Shown here: one piece after another, positions 11,864 to 21,500 of the stretch
How positions within the stretch are numbered: position 1 is the stretch's first letter
How the letters are laid out: each line of letters opens with the position of its first letter
Assembly (NCBI GenBank): GCA_018524725.1
Contig: JAEUWP010000330.1
Location: 1-64,000 of the forward strand
DNA length: 64,000 nucleotides
Reading direction: 5' to 3'
DNA from: Podaxis mareebaensis
Taxonomy: Eukaryota; Basidiomycota; Agaricomycetes; Agaricales; Agaricaceae
The notes under the pieces: generated by a model
What the model was told of the DNA's origin: nothing
Seen by the model: the letters and a program-made list of their open reading frames with translations, nothing else
Databases searched by the model: none
Position numbers and translations under genes: made by a program

Positions 11864-12175
11864 TCAGAGCTGAGTTTGGGTATTTCCATTGCCAATGTTC
11901 CCCACCACTCCATTGAGGTTCCCACCATTGCCACCTTGACTGTTGACACCATTACTGTTGACACCATTACTATTGGTATTGGTACCACTGTTACCATTAC
12001 CAGTGGCACCACTGAGGTTGACACCATTCAAACCCGTCCCACCTGAATTGGTACCAGAGTTGCCTCCCACATTTCCAGCAATGACTGAACCACCAATACC
12101 AGCTGTTTGAGGGTGAGGAGCAGTGAGAATCAGGGATGAAGAGAATAAAACAATGAGGAAGGGTTTGATTTGCAT
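11864..12175 (-). CDS. Small secreted Gly/Asn-rich protein, copy B
   Basis: Paralog of the gene at 9514-9825: same length (103 residues), same signal peptide with one change, same tail composition (SNGVNSNGVNS repeats, no cysteine). The open frame has survived although the copy has lost most CpG sites, and many changes are conservative (Ile to Val, Ser to Gly). This suggests either selection on the protein or a young duplication. Function unknown. Confidence 0.6.
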   Translation of the reverse strand: MQIKPFLIVLFSSSLILTAPHPQTAGIGGSVIAGNVGGNSGTNSGGTGLNGVNLSGATGNGNSGTNTNSNGVNSNGVNSQGGNGGNLNGVVGNIGNGNTQTQL

Positions 12176-12300
12176 TGTTTGGCCTAGGAATTGTAGAGTG
12201 CATGTTGGTCAGGTGCTGGTGGACAAATGATGGACTATGTAGCCTGACACTTACTGTGGGAGAGAAGTGGTTAATTGTGAGGTTATGCTTATGTTCTTTG

Positions 12301-12310
12301 CCTTTATATA
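12301..12310 (-). promoter_or_regulatory. TATA-like element of secreted-protein copy B
   Basis: Reads TATATAAAGG on the minus strand, 126 bp upstream of the ATG of copy B; counterpart of 9949-9958. Confidence 0.45.
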
Positions 12311-12850
12311 TGCTACAGTTTAACATACTACCCTCAGATGTCCAAGTTTCTGTGTGAGTGACACTGCAGATGCTCTGATATAAGGGTGAATGAATGAGGG
12401 CCATTTTTGAGATTGATACCATTCCTTTAGGAGCTATGGAGCACCAATGATCAGTAATGACATTATTCATGGAGGGAAGAACTACCATCTTGTACCAATC
12501 AAGCTCTCATTGTGAAGACTGTCTTTGGCTCTTAGTGAGGACCATTCCCAAGTGTTTATCTGGGGTGTGTGTGCTTGCACTGTCTTCCTTCCAGTATTTC
12601 TGATGCAAATGTATATAGATCTGGTGCCAGAAGACCCCTGGAACCAAACTGGCTCACACTAGAAGTGCAGAGTTATTCTCACCTGAATCATGTTTATTGG
12701 ACTCAATGTGACCAGTGCTGAATTACTCTCCCTGAGACTTGGACATGATGCATGTTGTGACTGGATATTCTAGTCTCTGTTATTTCTGACTTGTTGGGAT
12801 TTCCTCTGACCAATGGTTAACCAGGGTCCTTCTTCTACTAGCTTCAAGTG

Positions 12851-14912
12851 TTGTGGAGACAGTCAGTAATCCAGGTGATGGGTTGGATAGGCATTCCCAC
12901 CCTGATGCACCCATCTAATGCTCCTGATTAGATAAACTGCACTCTCTTAAAGATTCATAGATAAACAAGTCTAAGTATAAAGGATCCATGGTACAACACT
13001 CTGGTGTAATCCTTGATCCAAGTTCTCACTGATCCACATGTGGACACAGCCCAAACAAGCTCCCAGAGTCAAATCCCTTACCACTGCAATTATGTAGCAA
13101 TCCTTGACCAGAAGCACACTTACCAGGACCTGATGCGGCCTGTGCTTAGTTGCTCTACAGAAGGTTCTGATGCATAATTGTGCTAACTAAACATCTAGAC
13201 TGCTGTCTCAGGAAGTTCTAGCCAGTGTTCTTCTCACTAACAATTGGCAAGCATCTTTACTGTTATTCATGCCAGCACACATATGAATTACTCTCGAATT
13301 GATCTGTGACCAACAGCTCAGCATCGGAGTCAAGATCTTGTAAAAGTGCCTTCATCTCTAAGCCACCTAATTGTGCATCCAAAATATACTGATGACCTAC
13401 CCATCGCCCCATGGCCCAAGCCAGACCACTGTCAACTTAACCATTTCCTCTCCAGATTCTGCAGGTAACACCATGGTCTCAAAGACCTTGAGCACAAACC
13501 ACTCGCCTCAGACCTGCCATGCGCATGTGCCACTGTCTATCCTTATGTCTCCATCAATACTATTGACGAAGCCACTATTAACTCAATAGTGGCCTCAGAG
13601 TTGGGGGGACCAAACCGAGTGCCAACCTGGAGGATGTAAATGACACTAGCATCGATGAATACATTCTGAGTACTTCTCTCAGCAGCTATTTTCTGATCCC
13701 TAATTCACAATGAGTACTGTGGTGTCAGTATCTTAATACACTCTTTCAGAGAGGCATTAGTCATGTTTGTAACTCGTGTCAAGTAATTAATGCAATAGCT
13801 GTCCTGCTATCCCTTGCCTAAACCTTTCAACTCACAAACAATTATATAATACGGAGATTCGAGCCTCAGGTATAGACCCATCGCAATGTGATCAGAGTGA
13901 CCAATCTCCCACAGAACTGGGTATATACCAAAAGCAAAGAAAAGTTTTGGAACCGAAGCGATCTGAACAAGGTTTGGAAGATATGACAGCTGATAGCACA
14001 GTGGTTGCCAAGGTGTTCTCGGTTGATCAGTCGGCACTGGTGTTGAATTAGCCGCTTTCCCACACCATCCCCTGAGTGCACACCATACTTCAGTACTCAG
14101 TGACCTCAGTGAGCAGGTTCACGAGTTGGACACTTGTGTAACTGCTTGTCAACAGTGTATATAAATAAATGTGATACTAACAAATGGGGTACTGAGTGGG
14201 GAAGGGGGGTCTTACAAAATTCAGGCAGCATTTTTGAATAGACAACGATGAGTGGTGTTAAAACATTAGTACCACTTCCAATGAGAAGGATATGGATCCG
14301 AAATCAGGATTGTAGCATCACCATCATTATAGAATACAAGAAAAGAATATAAGTTAGCATGGCTGCGTAGAGTATCATAAGTGATGCACTTATGGCACTT
14401 GTGTTCTGCATGACAATGTTTATCTTGAAAATTCTAGGAACTTATGGAGGAGATGGGTGATATTACAAGGAAACAACTGGCTTGAGGCTTTATATCTGCG
14501 CAGGCTTCAAGGAACTTAGATTTCCAAGTAATTGAATCCTCTAGCATGGCCATACTGCATGAGCGACCTCACGCATTATGGGCCGACTTTCAATATGCCT
14601 CACATCAACCTACCATGAGTAGACCAAAACTCTACAACAAAAACTGAGGAATATTTAAAGTTTAGTGCTCGGAGCAGTAATGGCTCTGAGGATTGGTGTA
14701 TTATATTTGGGCATACACGTCGACATATGCCAAGACGTCAAACTGCAACTCAATATCCACCAAGTGCACATTGGGAGACCCTAAAGTGGGACCTGATGCG
14801 TCAAAGACCGACTCCGACCAGGTCACCGAAGTGCTGGCCAAGAGACTGACCAAGCTCGGTGAAGGCTGCGGGCATACCGAGCATCAGGCTGCTATCTTAG
14901 CCAATCAGATCC
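12851..14912. other. Intergenic, no gene recognised
   Basis: Frames are under 100 residues and unsupported. CpG is scarce until about 13300 and returns to normal toward 14000. A possible remnant frame on the minus strand at 13807-14081 shows no family motif. Confidence 0.5.
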
Positions 14913-15575
14913 TTACTCGTTCAGATCACTTCGGTTCCGAAACTTTTCTTTGCTTTTGGTCCACCCCAACAGTTGGATGAGCTCTGAGGGAAATAAAAAC
15001 CCAAGACCCTTACATTGTTGTCCTACACATTGTCTTTCGTCCGGGCGAAAAAGTAACCCGCACCTAGGGACAAATATTGTAATCTGGGCGAGGGGCAAGA
15101 AGCCGGATCCAGTATCGTGGGCGGTATACCGGAAAGGAATGCTCATAAAGTTTTGAGGATAGGTTCTACTCGACTTGATAATTGCAGGGGGAAACGCAAG
15201 AGGGGCATCCAGGTTGAAGGAATGCGTGGACACGACATTGGACTGGACATGAGTAATCAGACGAGTAACAGCAGGCGCAGGTCTTGCCAGGGCACAGTGA
15301 TCGTCGAAGCCCCCTCCAATAACAGATTTGATCCTAAGGGAAGAAGGCCTAACTGTAGAAGGAGCCAGACAACCAATGACGTTCGCGAATTGAGGCTTCG
15401 TTGAAAGCTTGTGACCACTGCCGGGTGTCCCCGATGCTAGTGCATGCTTGAAGGACGACTGTTTCTTAACAGGCATAGTAACAGCGACAAGAATGTCCTT
15501 GCAAGGAATTGAGGGCCATCGAAGAGTCAAGTGTCCTAGACCTTCAGCGTAGTGGGTAGCCATTAGAGGGGACAT
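14913..15575 (-). CDS. Hypothetical ORF next to transposon element 1
   Basis: An open frame of 313 codons runs 15854-14913, but its first ~65 codons are the translated left end of element 1. Only the part from the Met at 15575 (about 220 residues) lies outside the transposon. That part is Ser/Pro/Thr-rich with no motif, signal peptide or membrane segment that I recognise. It may be a chance frame or the remnant of a gene into whose upstream region the transposon inserted. Confidence 0.22.
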   Translation of the reverse strand: MSPLMATHYAEGLGHLTLRWPSIPCKDILVAVTMPVKKQSSFKHALASGTPGSGHKLSTKPQFANVIGCLAPSTVRPSSLRIKSVIGGGFDDHCALARPAPAVTRLITHVQSNVVSTHSFNLDAPLAFPPAIIKSSRTYPQNFMSIPFRYTAHDTGSGFLPLAQITIFVPRCGLLFRPDERQCVGQQCKGLGFLFPSELIQLLGWTKSKEKFRNRSDLNE

Positions 15576-15660
15576 TACAGGAAGACGTAGTAGGTGTGGT
15601 GGAAAAGGAAGCAGGCAGGAACAATTTAATGTATCACCTGCCAGTGGGCTGACGTTCGAC

Positions 15661-16689
15661 AGGACCCCCGAAAATTGGGGGGTATCCCTGATCAAATTCG
15701 GATAGAAATGTGAGGATTTTTGGGGAACCCTCCACACTTTTCCGGATAAGAATTGGGGTATTTCGGCCTCAGACCCTGTTGTGAGTTCCGGATAAAACCT
15801 TGATCTCCGGAGGCTACCCTGTTCAAATACGGATAAAATTTCCTGTGTGGGCAAGGCACCAGCTACGGAGCAGGTGGGTCAGACCAGGTCAGACCGCCCA
15901 ACATTCCTAATTTAGCACCCATTCCTGGAACACATTAGCAACTGACAGGAGACAATTGGACCTACAAATAATCCGACTGTTTTTGGAAAATGTTGAGAAA
16001 AAAATCTAGATACAATGCACGGGCCACCTCAGTGATCTCACTCTATTCACCTCACTTCCGTAATTCTGTGACACAGTTACTCATTATTCATGCAAGTCCT
16101 CGAACTCTTGGACGAAACACCTCCGTTCAATAAGCAAGAGTGGATAGGGAAAGGGAGGAAATACCTGCGGGATGTTCTCGACGTTGATCCGGGTCTATTC
16201 TACTACTGCCAGGCACTCCAGGAAATGCCAGAACACTTTGACTTCATCCCACCTACAGCATTCTTCACTGCCCTGACGTCTGCTCCTGTTGAAACCCCCA
16301 CTGGTCCTAGAATCTCTCGTGATGATTTGGTCGTCTTCGAAGACCTTCAGGGCAAAGTTATGGTCATAGAGGCTGCGGTAAAAGAGCTTCGTCAGTGCCT
16401 AAAGAATTAGGACAATAGTACTCTCTTGCATTACTCCATCCTCCATCTACTGTATTCTCATTGAATCCAATGTTCCCTTACACAAAAAGAATGCAGTTTA
16501 TGCGGTGAGGAGGCGCAGTAGACGGAAAAAGCCCTGGGCACCCAGGCGCCCAGACCCTGTTGCAAAATCCGGATAAAACATGGGTGGCCGGGGGACCCTG
16601 ATTTTTTTCCAGATAAAAATCTCAAAATTTTGTGTGGATAAAAACCTCCAAACTCAGATCAGGGTTCCCCCCCTATTTTCGGGGGTCCT
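15661..16689. mobile_element. Non-autonomous DNA transposon, element 1 (8-bp TSD)
   Basis: Left end AGGACCCCCGAAAAT with GGGGGG after it is mirrored at the right end by CCCCCC, ATTTTCGGGGGTCCT (terminal inverted repeats of about 22 bp). It is flanked by a perfect 8-bp duplication CGTTCGAC (15653-15660 and 16690-16697). Both subterminal regions contain repeated copies of CCGGATAAAA and variants (at least four left, three right), all in the same orientation. 8-bp duplications occur in hAT, P and KDZ elements among others; I cannot choose from the ends alone. It carries a small ORF but no visible transposase. A shorter relative is at 28898-29593. Confidence 0.9.
16090..16410 (+). CDS. Passenger ORF inside element 1
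   Basis: 106 codons, unknown product, with balanced composition, a WIGKGRKYL stretch and Asp/Glu-rich segments. The last ~30 codons (from ...VFEDLQGK to the stop) have a recognisable counterpart in element 2 at about 29255-29335, but with indels there. It could be a captured host gene fragment or a remnant of an element-encoded protein. It has none of the acidic catalytic motifs expected of a transposase. Confidence 0.4.
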   Translation: MQVLELLDETPPFNKQEWIGKGRKYLRDVLDVDPGLFYYCQALQEMPEHFDFIPPTAFFTALTSAPVETPTGPRISRDDLVVFEDLQGKVMVIEAAVKELRQCLKN

Positions 16690-16756
16690 CGTTCGACCCA
16701 TCGATCGACGATCTGTTTTCAGAGTCAGGTGTTCAAAGTCACCTGGTAACAAAAAG

Positions 16757-16857
16757 TGAGCCGACCCAGGTTCGAACTGAGGACCTTCTGTGAGCCACCC
16801 AATACACTATTGGAGAAGGTGTTAGACAGATGCGATAACCAACTACGCCATCGGCCC
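16757..16857 (-). tRNA. tRNA-Val(AAC), intron-containing
   Basis: Minus strand: acceptor GGGCCGA pairs with TCGGCTC, D arm GGCGTAGTTGGTTATCGC. Anticodon stem TCTGT pairs with ACAGA across an intron of about 27 bases placed after the loop CTAACA. T arm CTCAGTTCGAACCTGGG. Anticodon AAC gives valine. Two relatives are at 18193-18292 and 43749-43847. Confidence 0.85.
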
Positions 16858-17082
16858 GTTAATAAAATTGCGATCGCTCTTTTAGGATCTGGTCGCGAGG
16901 CATCAGCAAGACCCACTTGTACAGAAGTACGAGTCCAGTACTCTCAGAACATACATAGGAAAATGTGTATTGCATAGATATAGTGTGGATGTATCTTTAC
17001 AAGGAGAGTGTGTCGGAGAAAATAGTCTGAATGATGCCCGAACTACAAACAAAAGCCTGGCAAACCCATCCCAAAAGTTCGG

Positions 17083-17961
17083 CTACCTCCCAAGTTTGGC
17101 GAATGGATCCATGTCACGCTCTAAGTCCTCGAGAATCTCATACCAAGGTCTATCTCCATTCTCCGATCTGATGTCCCTCTCCTCCTCCGAGTCTGATGCC
17201 GAACAACCGCTGGTGTCCGCCTTCAGAACCAGGAACTTGCTGGACAAGCCTGCCACCAAAATTCCAGATATCTTCGCGAGCTTAGCCATAAAGTTAATCC
17301 TCATCGTCTGCGCGATATAGCCAGGGGATGTCGTCCGGTGCTGTCGCAGCCAAGAAACAGAGGGAGCAGGTTGGATCTTGGTATCGCGTTCCAAAGAGGA
17401 TTCGGCTGGGTATCTGATTGAGGTGCTCTGAATTGCTTTCATGTCTGCTTCGGGGAGGACCATGGACTCTTTGTCTATTGTGGGCCGGGGATCTTGGTCA
17501 TCGCTCTGATTGGCAGAAGGAGATAGGAGCAGACGATCTCCAAGCGGTATGCTTTTCCGGGCCCTCGACCTTATCGAAGGGGGAATCGTTCCAGATAACA
17601 TGCGCCGTAGGGGGATCTCCCTACAACTCGGCGTGGTTGAAATCATACAAAGTTCCTGATCGACACTCAACGACTGATAAGCCAAGTAGCCGCTGGTGAA
17701 GGGTGTTCCAACATTCAAGTTTTTCGCTAACGAAGGCTCTTGGACCCGTTTGATATCAGAGGAGTCGGCGGCAAGAGGGAAGGACGAGACTGAGATGGTA
17801 TCTGGGAGGATGGAGACATCCACATGGGTGATAGTGATATCAGGAATGACGGGTTCAGGCGATGCGCGTGCCCCCTTTCCTCTGAATAACCTGACGAGGT
17901 CGAACACAGAGCTCGCGGCTGAAGGGGCAGTTGTGCCGTGGCTGGTGGGAGTAGAAAGCAT
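17083..17961 (-). CDS. Hypothetical protein, 292 residues
   Basis: A long single open frame with codon use like the nearby genes. The N-terminus is Ser/Thr/Ala-rich. A short basic stretch lies near residues 125-140 (RSRARKS). A hydrophobic segment near residue 230 (ISGILVAGLSSKFLVL) may be a membrane or packing helix, followed by an acidic tail (SEEERD to EILEDLERD). No domain recognised. It lies between two tRNA-Val genes, all on the minus strand. It may be part of a longer spliced gene. Confidence 0.45.
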   Translation of the reverse strand: MLSTPTSHGTTAPSAASSVFDLVRLFRGKGARASPEPVIPDITITHVDVSILPDTISVSSFPLAADSSDIKRVQEPSLAKNLNVGTPFTSGYLAYQSLSVDQELCMISTTPSCREIPLRRMLSGTIPPSIRSRARKSIPLGDRLLLSPSANQSDDQDPRPTIDKESMVLPEADMKAIQSTSIRYPAESSLERDTKIQPAPSVSWLRQHRTTSPGYIAQTMRINFMAKLAKISGILVAGLSSKFLVLKADTSGCSASDSEEERDIRSENGDRPWYEILEDLERDMDPFAKLGR

Positions 17962-18192
17962 TGGCCGAGAAGTGAAGAGCTGATCCTGGTTTCACGAGTA
18001 GTTCTTGTTGGGCCGTCCTGAACAGAGGGACAAGCGACTTCTTGGCAGGGAAAGCTGGAGAAGGTCGTGAGGCTGGATTAACCTAGATAGACAAGTGAAT
18101 TCCAATAAAGGTAGCCAGCCACCTTGTCTTGGAGTTGGAGATAACGATAAAAATAGAAATACTGACCACTTTCGAAATGAGGATAATAAAAA

Positions 18193-18292
18193 TGAGTCAA
18201 CCCAGGTTCGAACTGAGGACCTTCTGTGTACACCCGGTTCATTACCGGAGAAGGTGTTAGACAGATGCGATAACCAACTACGCCATCGACCC
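18193..18292 (-). tRNA. tRNA-Val(AAC), intron-containing, second copy
   Basis: Same body as the copy at 16757-16857, with acceptor GGGTCGA against TTGACTC (one wobble pair) and a different intron (contains ACCGGGTGTACA). Anticodon stem TCTGT/ACAGA and anticodon AAC are conserved. Confidence 0.83.
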
Positions 18293-18537
18293 GATATTGC
18301 TTAGAATGGCCGGAAATTTATACCAAAGCTTTGCTGTTCGCAGGACAAATGCGAGCCCGAGGGGAGGGCAGGTTCAAAGGCTATATAGAACATGAGCCTG
18401 TACTGGGAAGGAGGTTTGTAGATTGGTTGTTGAGGTGAAGTCAAAGCGAGGTTGTATGATGAATCACGGGTGTGTGACAGAACGCGTCGAGATGAAGATT
18501 GGTGTCACGCGTGGGTTCATTAATTCTGTTCTTGACG

Positions 18538-21500
18538 ATGGGCCGAGGACGCGGCACATTTGGTCTCACTTCAAATCGCGCAAGGCGGGGCTCAAACTTT
18601 CGATCTGGTTACCGTGGCAGTGGTTCATGGCGTGGAGGTCGTGGAAGAGGTCGTGGTGCTGGAACACTCCCCAGCGATTCCCCAGCCCCCAGACGCGAGG
18701 ACGATGGCACGTTACTTGCGGAGAGATTCGAAAAGGTTTCTCTCAATGACGAGATAGACGAGAAGATGGGCTTTGGCAGGGTCTCAGAGGGTCCCAGACG
18801 GGATGGATGGTTGATAAATATGCGTCCAGTGCGTCCCAGTTTTGTTCTCTGCTATTTTAAATCTCATGTTCTGTAGACGCTAGTGAAGGATCCGGAATGG
18901 CCCTCTGGAAGAGCGGCAGTTGATTTCTACTTTATTCAAGACGACGGCGGCATGTTCAAATGCACCTTCCAATATGAGCCATACTTTTGCATCGCGTGCA
19001 AGGTTAGCCCGTCCCTTCCCCTCGCCGCGCGTATGCTAATCCAAGAAGTCTGGTACAGAAACGGCTGTTGAAGAATGGCTTCACAAGAAATATGAAGGCC
19101 TGATCTCCCGCGTCGTTCGTGACTGGAAAGAGGACCTCAAGCTACCGAACCATCTCATGGGCCATCGGCGTCTCTACCTCCAGCTCTGTTTCCGTAATGT
19201 TGGTGACTTACTCGCAGTCCGGCGGGACATCGTTCCCCTTGCACAGGCAAACGGCGCCAAACGAGATGCAGTGGATGCATACGCAGAAGTTGTAAATGCC
19301 ACAGCAGGGGGAGCAAGCATGGACGTCGACTTCGAGGATAGTCTCGGGGATCAGTCTCTCAAAGCCAGCGGTCGCGACAGAGACCCTCGTGAATGCATCA
19401 TCGATGTCCGTGAATACGACGTTCCCTATTATTTACGTGTGGCCATGGACAACGACATTCGCGTAGGGTTGTGGTACGCAGTTACCTTCACTGAAGGCCA
19501 ACCAAGTTTTTCTCAAATTGTCGAACGAGTCAAGCGTGCCGATCCCGTTGTCATGGCCTTTGATATTGAAACCACCAAAGCACCGCTCAAATTTCCAGAC
19601 CAAGCGATTGACCAGGTCATGATGATTTCATACATGGTCGATGGTCAAGGTTACCTCATCACAAATAGAGAAATCGTTAGCGAGGATATTGATGACTTCG
19701 AGTATACGCCGAAGGAAGGGTATGAAGGACCATTCATTGTCTTTAATGAACCGAATGAGGTGATTGGCCAGCCCCTGAAATGGTATACTTTCCTAACATA
19801 CTTTGCTAGGCTGCTACTATTCAGCGCTTCTTCTCACACATACAGGAAGTAAAGCCGACAGTTATGGCCACATTCAACGGCGACTTCTTCGATTTTCCCT
19901 TTCTGGATGCTCGAGCCAAGGTCAACGGAATTGACATGTACCAAGAAACGGGATTCGCGAAGGATTCAGAGGATGAATACAAGAGCAATAACTGCGCTCA
20001 TATGGACTGCTTTAGATGGGTAAAACGCGATTCCTATCTTCCCCAAGGAAGTCAAGGTTTGAAAGCAGTCACTACTGCTAAACTGGGCTACAACCCTATC
20101 GAATTAGACCCTGAACTCATGACACCGTACGTGTCTAGCAATTGGGGGGACTTGCGGTTGTTGACTTACCATTTTGCAGTTATGCCATGGAGCAACCTCA
20201 AACTCTCGCACAATACTCCGTCTCCGATGCTGTGGCGACGTACTACCTTTATATGAAATATGTCCATCCTTTCATCTTCTCGTTGTGCAATATCATTCCC
20301 CTCAATCCCGACGAAGTTTTGAGGAAAGGTAGTGGTACACTTTGTGAAACCTTGCTTATGGTGCGGGATCCTTAGCTATCTGTGGTTTTTCTATTAACAA
20401 TCGGCTCTTCAAGGTTGAAGCTTTCCGAGGCCATATCATAATGCCAAATAGGCACGAGGAGTCTCATGGCAATATGTACCAGGGCCATCTTCTTGCATCT
20501 GAAACCTACGTTGGTGGGCATGTGGAAGCCCTTGAAGCAGGTGTATTCCGCAGTGACATACCAACCGACTTCAAGATTGTGCCTGCTGCAGTTCAAAATC
20601 TAATCGACGACCTCGATGCCGCCCTTACGTTCTGTATTACCGAGGAGAACAAGGCCAAGCTCGAGGATGTAACCAATTATGACGAGGTCAAGACGGAGAT
20701 ACAGAAGGCCCTCGAACTCATGCGCGACAACCCGAGACGCGTTGACAAACCCCTCATTTACCATTTGGACGTCGCCGCCATGTATCCTAACATCATGTTG
20801 TCCAACCGTCTCCAGCCGGACTCTATGGTCGACGAGTCTGTTTGCGCTGTTTGTGATCACAATCGCCCCGGAAAGACATGCGATCGACGACTAGAATGGG
20901 CCTGGAGAGGCGAGTTCTTCACTGCTCATCGTGACGAGTTCAACATGATCAGACACGCGCTTAATCAAGAAGACTTTCCTCCCAAGAAACCTGGAGGTCC
21001 CAAGCGCAAATTCGTCGACTTGTCACCTTCTGAACAGACTGCTCTTCTTCACAAACGCCTTGGTGACTATTCACGCAAGGTGTACACCAAGACTCGAGAA
21101 ACCAAGGTCGAAACCCGGGAAGCCATCGTTTGCCAAAAGGAAAACCCCTTCTACGTCGACACTGTACGTCGTTTCCGAGACAGGCGTTACGAATATAAAG
21201 GCCTGCATAAGACGTGGAAGAAGAATCTTGACACTGTCATCAGTGAAGGTCGTTCCATTGCCGAAATTGATGAAGCCAAGAAGATGATTGTCTTGTACGA
21301 TTCTTTGCAACTCGCGCACAAATGCATCCTTAACTCGTTCTACGGCTACGTCATGCGGAAAGGTGCTCGATGGCATTCAATGGAGATGGCGGGGATTACG
21401 TGTTTAACCGGCGCCACTATCATTCAGATGGCGCGTGCTCTTGTTGAGCAGATTGGAAGACCACTGGAACTGGATACGGACGGTATCTGGTGTATGCTTC

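Larger units (their letters stand above)
11681..12850. repeat. Tandem duplication, copy B
   Basis: Direct repeat of 9330-10850. Many differences are CG in copy A against TG or CA in copy B: CATCGTCGTTGG against CACCATTGCTGG, GGCTCGGAGC against GACTTGGAGC, ATGCGCATGC against ATGTATGC. Confidence 0.85.
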
